Assembly: GCA_963969495.1 (NCBI GenBank)
Contig: OZ018326.1
Span: 154,132,306 to 154,196,305, forward strand
Length of the DNA: 64,000 bases
Reading direction: 5' to 3'
Source of the DNA: Ceratothoa steindachneri
Lineage: Eukaryota > Arthropoda > Malacostraca > Isopoda > Cymothoidae
Positions 54,022 through 62,861 of this stretch are shown here, one piece after another. Below the pieces are notes generated by a model that searched no databases, had not been told where the DNA came from, and saw nothing but the letters and a program-made list of their open reading frames with translations. Position 1 is the stretch's first letter; each line of letters opens with the position of its first letter. The translations under genes and the position numbers were made by a program.

Positions 54022-54735
54022 ACAATCATGGTCACCACATTTTAGACATGACATCAACCTGCTAGAGTCAGTACAAAGGAGAGCAACAAAAATACCTTCC
54101 CTGAAGCACCTTGAATATGAAGATAGACTGAGGGTATTAAATATGTTCTCATTTGGAAGAAAGTGTGTGAGGGAAGATATGATTGAGCTTTTTAAAATCT
54201 TTTCTGGGATGGATAAATTGGATTTCAGCAAGTTATTTGAGTTAAAAGGTAGTAATAGGACTAGAGGCCACCACTTAAAGATTAAAAAAACTGAGGTGCA
54301 GACTGGATGTTAGAGAAAATATTTTTTGACTAACAGAGTGGTGGATTATTGGAATAGTTTGCCACCTGAGACTGTAGACAGCCCAAACTTGAATGTTTTC
54401 AAGCGCAGATTGGATGATTATATGGGGCTGGAGGGTTAACTTCTTACTTTTTGGTATGTTTCTTGACTCATTCATGTGGATGCAGTTTCTTTTTATTGTA
54501 TATTTTTGGGGGTGACTTTGATTTTGTTTTTGACAGACTCCTATGGAGGCTTTAAATTATATATTGTAGATGCATGGTCTGACATAATCCTATGGATTGT
54601 TTAAATTGTAGATACATGATCTGACAAAATTCTATGGACACATTATATGGATGGGATTTGATGGATACGGATGATCTTTGATAGGCCCTTGTGGCTTTTG
54701 TCATACGTGAAATTATGTTATGTTATGTATTAAAC
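54022..54735 (+). mobile_element. CR1-like LINE 3' end
   Basis: From about 54060 the plus strand reads LLESVQRRATKIPSLKHLEY, RLRVLNMFSFGRK and REDMIELFKIFSGMDKLDF, and, after a frameshift and stop near 54310, FLTNRVVDYWNSLPPETVDS and VFKRRLDDYMG. This is the normal C-terminal end of CR1-type RTs. An untranslated part follows to TTATGTTATGTTATG at 54713-54727, a short tandem tail typical of such elements. Confidence 0.8.
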
Positions 54736-54993
54736 TTTGTATGTTTTGTTTAACTATTTTTGTGAAACTAAACCATTAATTTCACACACTGGCAACCCTT
54801 AATTCAACCTTATTTCAAACATTGGCAACGATGAAACCGAGCATTTAAAAGAGCGTGATACCTGTAAATATGGTTTGTTCGACTTCAATACAACTTGTGT
54901 TAATTCCTCGGCCAATTTAATAGACTTTTCTATAGATTGTAGTGTCATTTAAAAGAAGCACGGCTCAATTATAATAGTGAAAAGTGGAGATAG
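54736..54993. other. Spacer, nothing recognised
   Basis: AT-rich sequence up to the left end of a second hAT-like MITE. Confidence 0.4.
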
Positions 54994-55008
54994 GGTAAAC
55001 CTGAAGAT
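54994..55008. mobile_element. Left tip of a second hAT-like MITE
   Basis: GGTAAACCTGAAGAT equals the first 15 bases of the MITE at 53356. The element continues at 60557/60568 after the inserted LINE. The last 11 bases are the LINE's target duplication. Confidence 0.8.
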
Positions 55009-55146
55009 GAATCAACTAATAGGTGATATACGTGGACATTTACCTGACGCGTAGAAGAGACTGTACGAATTTGTTAGCCACGTATTCAAGCTTTACTAGT
55101 GCTACTATTTCACTCATCGAGTGCTTTAGTGATCAATTAAGGCGTC

Positions 55147-56658
55147 ATGGATGACGCCGAAGAAGACGGAGAGAGTCCACCAACCACCTTGCAGGTGGAC
55201 CCAAAACCAAACAAGCGACGTTTAGACTCTGACCCTGGAGAACTAGGGACCTCCAAAAATGCTCGCAGCGAAAACCCACCACTGCCCCCACCAGTCCGAG
55301 TGGACGAAAAAGACCTACAAGCTGAACCTGACACATCCCCTGTGACCATCTACATAAAATCAACGGAAGGCAAGGTACTAAACACCGTGCCTAGAGACCT
55401 GACGAGAGCAATCAACACATCCACACTGGGGAAATACGTGACTCAGGGCCGAGTCTTGGCCCTAGGCAGAGGAAATGCAATCAAGGTAGAAATGACCTGA
55501 GACAGCATCAACAAACTTAAAACACCCTTAGAGGAGATCACCACTCTAGGACCCTGGAAGGTGAAATGCTGGCAGTCTAGGGGCCTTAACCCTAATCTTA
55601 TATATGGTAAGGTAGGTCCTTTTAGCCATACCTACACTGCAGAAAATCTAGCAGAAGACTCTGACCTTTTGGACCATGCCGAGGCAACCCTCAAAGAAAT
55701 CATGCCACTTCCAATGAGAGCAGACAATACCAGATTCTACAGATTAGCCTTCCAGGGGACCCAGCTACCTAAGAAAATAGCACTAGGGCATCAAATTGTA
55801 CCTGTCAACCAATACAGGTTGCCTGCTCTGCGATGCAGAAATTGCTATTTGTTTGGCCACGGTGCTTTAGCATGCAGACAGCAAACAAGGTGTTGCAACT
55901 GCAGTGGTTTCCACCCATTCAAGACCCCAGAAGGAAACCAATGCACCAATACACCATTCTGTTTTCTCTGCAGAGAAAACCATAGACTCAACAACAAGTC
56001 ATGTCCAGCACAGAAGAAGGCAGAAGAAATCAACCTATCGTGTAGACAGCAAAAGCTGTCAAACCAAGAAACGAATAACAAATTGAGGGAAGTTACACCC
56101 CGCAAGCCCACCCCAAGCACTGAACCACGATCCTCTTATAATCCTTCACCAAGAGTGCCTACAACGATAGTGCTCAACAATTCATTCGCTATCCTAAGCG
56201 ATATGACAGAAGACGACGACTACAACACTGATCCAAGTTGTGCCACCCCACATCCTCACACTAACAAAAGCCAACCACAACACCAATGTCCGAGACGACA
56301 CCTAACGCCTAAAAAACACCACAGGCAACACGAACTCACAAGTGGAACAAATCTACAAGGTGACATAATTATCCACCACCCATCAACACCAGCAAGCAGC
56401 CACAATCACACACCAGTCCCAGTAAGAAATGTTGGGTCTCCACAGCCAACCTACGCCAGTAAAGTTGCCGGAAAAAGGCACCCCACCAGCACCACTGCAA
56501 CAAGTGCTGCTGAACCAACCAACACAGACTGGTCGTCACTCCTGCCATCACTCTTCGACATCATACACAAAGGATTCTCTCTCTACAACCAAGGCTGCTC
56601 TGTATTCCAAATAATCCGAAAGCTCCTCCCTGCCCTTCTTGCTTTACTTGATGTATAA
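55147..56658 (+). CDS. LINE ORF1 (gag-like), one in-frame TGA
   Basis: Frame 1 runs from ATG 55147 to TAA 56656-56658, broken only by TGA 55498-55500 after codon 117. The N-terminal part is charged and proline-rich. After the TGA, residues about 135-220 form an RRM-like/gag core with KIALGHQIVPVNQYRLPALR at its end. The zinc region follows: CRNCYLFGHGALAC (C-x2-C-x4-H-x4-C), a second cluster CCNCSGFHPF, and CFLCRENHRLNNKSC. The C-terminal part is a long His/Pro/Thr-rich stretch. It would coat element RNA. The TGA could come from a CGA or TGG codon. Confidence 0.88.
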
Positions 56659-56660
56659 TC

Positions 56661-59600
56661 ATGGCACTCTCACAAAACAGTCTAATGTTCTGGAACTCGC
56701 GCTCCATTAATAGAAAACTTGCAGACATAAAACTTTATGCTAAGCAACACCGCCCACTTGTTATAGCAGTGTGCGAAACCTGGCTCCAGCCACACATAAA
56801 CGTGTCACTCCAAGGTTATACCATCAACAGAAAAGATAGATCTAACAGACAGGGGGGAGGACTTGCCACGTTTACACATATCTCGCTAGCAACAACAGTT
56901 TTTCCCTTGCAACCTTACCCAGGAGGACTCCTAGAGACCATGGCCATCCAAATATCCCTACCCCGAGGATGGACCACCATCTTAATCTGCTACAACCCAT
57001 GCTCTGACATAACCCACCAGGAACTAGCGCACCATTTTGACCAGCTGCCCTCTCCAGCCCTGATACTGGGAGACTTCAATGCCAAGCACTCATACTGGCA
57101 ACCAAACCTCCCCCGCGCCTCGCACAACCCATCAGGCATCTCTCTCTTCAACACCCTTCTTTCCTCATCATTCATACTTCTCACTCCACCAGGATTAGCC
57201 ACAAGAATAGATCCTTATAAAGGTTTTACATCCACACTAGATCTGTGCCTGGGAAATGACTTCCTCACAGAAGCAGAAATAGCAGTGGGTCCATACATGG
57301 GTAGTGACCATCTTCCCATTCTAATTTTTCTGACAGGGAATCCTCCACCACCAATTTCCCTCAGAAAACGATGGATCCTGAACAAAGAGAAATGGGAAAA
57401 CTACACAAAAGCCACAACTAACCTCAGTGCACCTACAACCATGGATATAGAAGACATGACTACCCAAATAACATCACAACTCATCGAGGCAGGAAAGAAC
57501 AACTTTAAAAAATCCTCAGGAAACTACGACCCTCGTCCCAAAGTTCCGTGGTGGAATGAAGATTGCAACACAGCTGTGAATAATCGCAGGAAAGCATGGA
57601 ACAACTGGAGAAAGTGTCCATGTGATGACCACAGAGACAGATACCATCAACAGGATGCCATCCGGACACAGATAGTTGCAAATGCAAAGAAGACTGCATG
57701 GGCTTCCCACGTCTCCTCTCTCTCCTTTAGAAGTTGCCCCAAAAGGACCTTCTCATTCATCCGTGCCATGAATGGTCGCTCAACTCTTTTTTCCCTACCC
57801 CTAAGAGGACCAGATGCCAAACTACTCCAGCCTCTTGACCAGGCAGAGCTGCTAGCAACCCACTTTCACACTATCTACAGCAAGACCGACCCAATCGCAT
57901 TCTGCCTCCCAGCATCCCCCCCACAGCACAATCCTATTGAATTCTCCTCACCACTCACTCTAAAGGAGCTGAGCTCTTCAATCAAAACCCTCACCAGTAA
58001 CAAGACAATGGGGCCAGATGAAGTCCTTAACGAATTCATCCTCCATCTTCCTCACACAGCCCTACCCCAGCTGTTGCATCTTATGAACACCAGCTGGATT
58101 GAGGGCACTTTCCCCACAGCATGGAAACATGCAACACTTGTTCCCATCCCCAAAGCAGGAAAAGACCCAAGCCAGCCAAACTCATATCAGCCCATCAGTT
58201 TGCTGTCCTGCCTTGGCAAACTCATGGAACGATTAATAAATAACCGTCTCACCTGGTGGCTGGAGCATAACAATCTCCTCCCCAGCTATCAGTTTGGTTT
58301 CCGTCCAAACAGAAATACAGAAGATCTTCTCCTCATCTTCGAACATGCCATCAGAAGAACGTACCAAGCCCAGGGGGTTCTCTTAGCAGTGTTTATTGAC
58401 CTGCAAGGAGCTTTTGATGCAGCTTCACATGGGGAAATACTTACAAAACTAACAGCACTGGGAGTGCAAGGTAACCCCCTAAAATGGTTCCAGAGCTTCT
58501 TAACCAACAGAACTTACTCTGTATCAGTTGGCGGCAGTTACTCCGCACCACGTCCACTTAACAGAGGAGTACCACAGGGTTCAGCTCTGAGCCCAACACT
58601 ATTTAATATCCTTTTAAGTGATCTACCAACCACACCAAGCTCCACACTACTGGTGTATGCAGATGATATAACACTGCTACACAGAGCCCAAACACTTCAA
58701 GAAGCCCAACAAGGCATACAAACGGCCCTCCAGCACCTCCTCCAATGGGTAACTCAATGGGGTCTTCAAATAAACCCTCACAAAAGCCGCCTAATGTGTT
58801 TCACAAAAAAGAGGGTTCCACACATACCAACAATCAATGTAGGAAGCACCTCTATAACTTATGTAACATCACATCACCTCCTAGGAGTAGTTTTTGATGG
58901 CCCTATTCTCACCTTTCGACATCACATTGAATATCTACGATCTGCATGCCTCAAGCGCATGGACACCATGAAGAAGATCTCTGGCATAAAATGGGGAGCA
59001 GATAGAGAAACCCTCCTCACCCTATACAAAACATTCATTCTCAGCAAGCTTCAATATGGATCAGCTATCTACGGAACAGCATCACCAACTACCTTAAAAA
59101 GACTTGAGACCATCCACAACTCTGCCCTAAGGATAGCCCTGGGGGCTTACAGATCCTCTCCTATCCCTTCCCTCCAAGCTGAATCTGGCATCCCTCCCCT
59201 TACCTTTGCCCGTCAGAAGAAAATGTGCAACACCCTGTATCGAGCATCTACTCATTCCTCAGAGCACCCAGCAAGCAAATTAGCAAGAGATGCCCTAATA
59301 TCTCCAGAAGTTGGCCCAATGGCAAACCTCCCCCTCCTTGATAAGACGGTCTCCTTCATGCAGGATATCTCCTTACCTCTCCCCACTCTTATCAGAGAAG
59401 GCTCAACATTCCCTCCTATTCCACCCTTTTTTGATATTTCACAACACATATCCCTAGACCTTAGCTCCCCTTTTCGAAAAGGAAAAGATCCACCACAGCT
59501 TGCACAGCAACTATTCCTCAGTAGACAAAATGAACTTTACAGCTCTCACATCCAGATCTTTACTGATGGATCTTATATGCCAGAGAAACAACAGACATCA

Positions 59601-60428
59601 GCAGCCATATACATCCCAAGCCTAATGCTATGCAGGACCTGGAGACTCTCACCACACCATAGTGTTGTAGCAGCTGAGTTATTTGCCATTCAAAGCGCCC
59701 TGCAGCATCTCAAGCCCTTAATACCCTCAAAAGCAATCATCTGGTCTGACTCAAGATCAGGACTGGCACTGATTGGTAATCCAAGACCACACAACTATAC
59801 CTTACTGGTGCATCACATCCAAAACCTACTCCTCCAATTAATCTCAAAAGGCTGGTTCATAGTGCTACATTGGATTCCATCACATACTGGAATCACCGGA
59901 AATGAGGTGGTAGACAGAGCCACCAGAGAAACCATACCCAACACAGTAGAGCCCCTTCCACTCGAACGCTGTGAAGCCCAGTCGCTCATTCAGGATAGAC
60001 TGCATGAAAGATGGAGAACTGAAATAACAGTCTCGCTGCAAGAAACTGCACTTGGAGAGGTCCGCTCCAGTCCTTCCCCGGCCCCATGGGCCCGCTCAAA
60101 ATACAGAAGACTGGATGTAGCCCTCCTACGCCTGAGGATTGGCCATTGCGGTCTCCAGGCACACAAATACCGCATAGGCTGGAGTGACTCCCCACACTGC
60201 AGCTGGTGTAAAAACCAACGAGAGACAGTGGAGCACTTCCTGCTCCACTGTCCAAGATTCCATTCCCTGCGCACAACTCTCCGCGCTCAACTAACCACAC
60301 AGGGTGTGCGGCAGTTAACCTTATCAGTCCTGCTTGATGGGGCAGGATATGACCCACCTCAGCGATCCTGCATCATACAGTCAACCCTGGAATTCATCAA
60401 AAAGAGCGGACAGCTCTCCCGAATCTAA
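56661..60428 (+). CDS. LINE ORF2: endonuclease, reverse transcriptase, RNase H
   Basis: 1255 codons from ATG 56661, two bases after the ORF1 stop (TAATCATG), an arrangement suited to termination-reinitiation. The endonuclease spans residues about 5-230, with CETWL (E near 39), GDFNAKHSYW (D138) and GSDHLPI (D216-H217). The RT spans about 430-720: MGPDEVLNEFI, FIDLQGAFDAASH, GVPQGSALSPTLFNILL and VYADDITLLH (D668-D669). RNase H spans about 963-1090: FTDGS (D969), ELFAI (E1006), SDSRSG (D1030) and SHTG (H1075). The C-terminal Cys/His block is CSWCKNQRETVEHFLLHC. All catalytic residues looked for are present, so the protein could be active. It nicks target DNA and copies element RNA there. Confidence 0.95.
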   Translation: MALSQNSLMFWNSRSINRKLADIKLYAKQHRPLVIAVCETWLQPHINVSLQGYTINRKDRSNRQGGGLATFTHISLATTVFPLQPYPGGLLETMAIQISLPRGWTTILICYNPCSDITHQELAHHFDQLPSPALILGDFNAKHSYWQPNLPRASHNPSGISLFNTLLSSSFILLTPPGLATRIDPYKGFTSTLDLCLGNDFLTEAEIAVGPYMGSDHLPILIFLTGNPPPPISLRKRWILNKEKWENYTKATTNLSAPTTMDIEDMTTQITSQLIEAGKNNFKKSSGNYDPRPKVPWWNEDCNTAVNNRRKAWNNWRKCPCDDHRDRYHQQDAIRTQIVANAKKTAWASHVSSLSFRSCPKRTFSFIRAMNGRSTLFSLPLRGPDAKLLQPLDQAELLATHFHTIYSKTDPIAFCLPASPPQHNPIEFSSPLTLKELSSSIKTLTSNKTMGPDEVLNEFILHLPHTALPQLLHLMNTSWIEGTFPTAWKHATLVPIPKAGKDPSQPNSYQPISLLSCLGKLMERLINNRLTWWLEHNNLLPSYQFGFRPNRNTEDLLLIFEHAIRRTYQAQGVLLAVFIDLQGAFDAASHGEILTKLTALGVQGNPLKWFQSFLTNRTYSVSVGGSYSAPRPLNRGVPQGSALSPTLFNILLSDLPTTPSSTLLVYADDITLLHRAQTLQEAQQGIQTALQHLLQWVTQWGLQINPHKSRLMCFTKKRVPHIPTINVGSTSITYVTSHHLLGVVFDGPILTFRHHIEYLRSACLKRMDTMKKISGIKWGADRETLLTLYKTFILSKLQYGSAIYGTASPTTLKRLETIHNSALRIALGAYRSSPIPSLQAESGIPPLTFARQKKMCNTLYRASTHSSEHPASKLARDALISPEVGPMANLPLLDKTVSFMQDISLPLPTLIREGSTFPPIPPFFDISQHISLDLSSPFRKGKDPPQLAQQLFLSRQNELYSSHIQIFTDGSYMPEKQQTSAAIYIPSLMLCRTWRLSPHHSVVAAELFAIQSALQHLKPLIPSKAIIWSDSRSGLALIGNPRPHNYTLLVHHIQNLLLQLISKGWFIVLHWIPSHTGITGNEVVDRATRETIPNTVEPLPLERCEAQSLIQDRLHERWRTEITVSLQETALGEVRSSPSPAPWARSKYRRLDVALLRLRIGHCGLQAHKYRIGWSDSPHCSWCKNQRETVEHFLLHCPRFHSLRTTLRAQLTTQGVRQLTLSVLLDGAGYDPPQRSCIIQSTLEFIKKSGQLSRI

Positions 60429-60534
60429 CAAACTGCCAAGACTAGAAAAGACGCTCAACAAACCAAGAACGGTTACCCCTTCGCAATCAAATGACTTGCA
60501 ATCGGGGCCCATGTGAATTTGTCCAAGTGGCCCG

Positions 60535-60556
60535 AACCAACAACAACAACAACAAC
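60535..60556 (+). repeat. CAA-repeat 3' tail of the LINE
   Basis: About seven CAA units; this triplet tail replaces poly(A), as in the I clade. Confidence 0.9.
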
Positions 60557-61572
60557 AACCTGAAGATCTGCGTCACACGCTCGCCTCCACTATTCCACAG
60601 TCCTGGCCACATAATATTTTGTCCATGTTTCAATATATTACACCATTTTGACTAATTTCGAGTTATGGCTCATTAAGGGGATCGCCCTGCAATGACCCTG
60701 AGATTTCAATCAATTGGGGGGGTCTGGGGGGTGCAGCCTCCTAGTATATAATTGTAATTGTTTATAGAATAATATTCTCAATTTTTTTTTTTTAACAAAT
60801 CAGTCGGCGTATCTGAACAAAATATAAAAGCAACTTGGTCCCGATAGATTTTGGCTGAAATCTAAAAAAAAATTCATTTTTGGCAGCAATAGCCTAAATT
60901 AGGCAGCACTATCGTCTTTGTTATTTTGATAAAAGTGCTATTGGCTCTGCACATTTATCGAAATAATAAAGATGATAGTGTCACCTACTTTCGAGTTGGC
61001 GTATCTGAACAAAATATAAAAGCAACTTGGTCCCGATAGATTTTGGCTGAAATCTAAACAAAAATTTCATTTTTGGCAGCAATAGCCTAAATTAGGCAGC
61101 ACTATCGTCTTTGTTATTTTGATAAAAGTGCTATTGGCTCTGCACATTTATCGAAATAATAAAGATGATAGTGTCACCTACTTTCGAGTTGGCGTATCTG
61201 AACAAAATATAAAAGCAACTTGGTCCCGAAAGATTTTGGCTGAAATCTAAACAAAAATTTCATTTTTGGCAGCAATAGCCTAAATTAGGCAGCACTATCG
61301 TCTTTGTTATTTTGATAAAAGTGCTATTGGCTCTGCACATTTATCGAAATAATAGAGATGATAGTGTCACCTACTTTCGAGTTGGCGTATCTGAACAAAA
61401 TATAAAAGCAACTTGGTCCCGATAGATTTTGGCTGAAATCTAAACAAAAATTTCATTTTTGGCAGCAATAGCCTAAATTAGGCAGCACTATCGTCTTTGT
61501 TATTTTGATAAAAGTGCTATTGGCTCTGCACATTTATCGAAATAATAGATGATAGTGTCACCTACTTTAGGC
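60557..61572. mobile_element. hAT-like MITE, right part, with internal tandem array
   Basis: After the target duplication the sequence follows the body of the MITE at 53356: CAATCAATTGGGGGGG, ATATAATTGTAATTGTTTAT and AGAATAATATTCT are shared. It then enters a region matching the MITE's AACATAAATGCAACTTAGT part, here amplified as the 193-bp array. The right TIR was not found. Confidence 0.65.
60804..61572. repeat. Four tandem 193-bp repeats
   Basis: Units start at about 60804, 60996, 61189 and 61382, each near GGCGTATCTGAACAAAATAT. Units are 192-193 bp and differ by only a few bases (for example AATAAA/AATAGA, CGATAG/CGAAAG). Each contains CTAAATTAGGCAGCACTATC and ATGATAGTGTCACCTACTTT. Confidence 0.92.
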
Positions 61573-61814
61573 TATTTTCGCCAAAAAATGAACATTTTTA
61601 GTTAATTTCAAAATGAGGGGCTTCACCTTATGATACCTGACATCATAAAGCCCAAATTGTAGCCCAGAAACAGCGCCCCCTATCGTGCACCCTTAAACTG
61701 ATTACCCTATTTCTCAGTTGCGATGTATATTTCTTTGCCAGAAATGGTTTTAAATACAACAAAAGACATAGATCATCATATCCTATCAGTTATAACTTTT
61801 AGTATTGATTCTAA
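61573..61814. other. Spacer, nothing recognised
   Basis: Sequence between the tandem array and the next LINE; may hold the lost end of the MITE. Confidence 0.35.
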
Positions 61815-62861
61815 GTATGAGCCGAGATGGGGTTTGAGGTTTTGTGGCGGGAATTAGATAGTGTTATTAGGTCTTTAGAGGCAGGAAACTAGGTTTTTAT
61901 AGTGGTCAGGGAAATTTAATGGCTCAAAGTGAGGCAGGGAAAGGAAGCAAACACAGATTTGTAGAAGGTAGGCAGGCTAATGGAAGTGCTTTAGGGTTAA
62001 ATTACTTGAGTAGTGATAGTGGTCAGGGAAATACAAGAGTACGGTGTCGGGGAAGGAGAGAAAGGAGATGCAGAGGAGATAGGCCCTCAGGTGCTTCAGG
62101 GATAGGTGGGCTGAGTTGTCTTTACACAAATGCTCGTAGTCTTAGAAATAAAAGGGATGAATTATTTAGTTATATCATTCATGAAGATATAGATATAATA
62201 TGTATAGTTGAATCATGGGTTAATGAAAATATATTTAATGATAATGTCAGTGAATTTGAACTAGAGGGTTATACTATGTACATTAGTCAAAGGCGAGATA
62301 GGACTGGTGGTGGGTTGATAATTTATATCAGAAATAGCATTTCTTCAAATCTAAATAACTCTATAAAGCAAAGAGAAGGTGAATCATTATGGATAGATTA
62401 AGGTTGGTGAAAATAGGAAAATACACTTGGGAGCTTTTTATAGACCACCAGGACAGACTGATTGTATCAATGAGTTAATGATTAGGGAAATAAGTAAAGG
62501 ATGCAAAGAAGATACAGTTATTCTTGGTGACTAATTTAACTTCTGTAGACTGGGAAAATATGATAGGAAGAGATAGAGCAAGTTGTAAGTTTATGGAGTG
62601 TTTTGAGGATAACTTTTTGACCCAATTTGTTAATAAGCCAACAAAGGGTACCAATACATTAGATCTAATTCTTTCAAATGATGATCACTTAGTTCAAGGA
62701 TTGAGTGTAGGGAAATCATTGGGAAACAGTGATCATCAGATGGTTTGGTTTAATTTGCAAATAGGTAAGGGTAGAACAATGACAAACTCCACAAGAATTC
62801 CAAATTTTTATAGGGGAGATTACGATAAATTAAGCAGCATGCTAAATCAGATTAGGTGGTA
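61815..62861 (+). mobile_element. L2/CR1-like LINE, endonuclease part
   Basis: The same family as the copy at 47.7-49.9 kb, better preserved. The 161-codon frame 61919-62401 has a basic leader, GLSCLYTNARSLRNKRDELF, IDIICIVESWVNENIF and GGLIIYIRNSISSNLNNSIK. After a frameshift, 62524-62874 gives NLTSVDWENMIGRD, PTKGTNTLDLILSND and GNSDHQMVWF, the SDH catalytic block. It stops at about 62861, where an opposite-strand LINE begins. Confidence 0.82.

Larger units (their letters stand above)
55009..60556 (+). mobile_element. Nearly intact I-superfamily LINE
   Basis: 5.55 kb flanked by the 11-bp target duplication AACCTGAAGAT (54998-55008 and 60557-60567). The organisation is a leader of about 138 bp, ORF1 (503 codons with one TGA), a 2-nt gap, ORF2 (1255 codons, intact), a short 3' untranslated region, and a tail of about seven CAA units, like the triplet tail of I elements. 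The coding strand is A/C-rich and G-poor. It is a different family from copies 1-3. Only the ORF1 stop prevents a full coding set. Confidence 0.93.

Noticed and set aside
60804..61572. Regular repeats suggesting a CRISPR array
   Set aside because: Units are contiguous 193-bp copies without distinct spacers, in an animal genome and inside a transposon.
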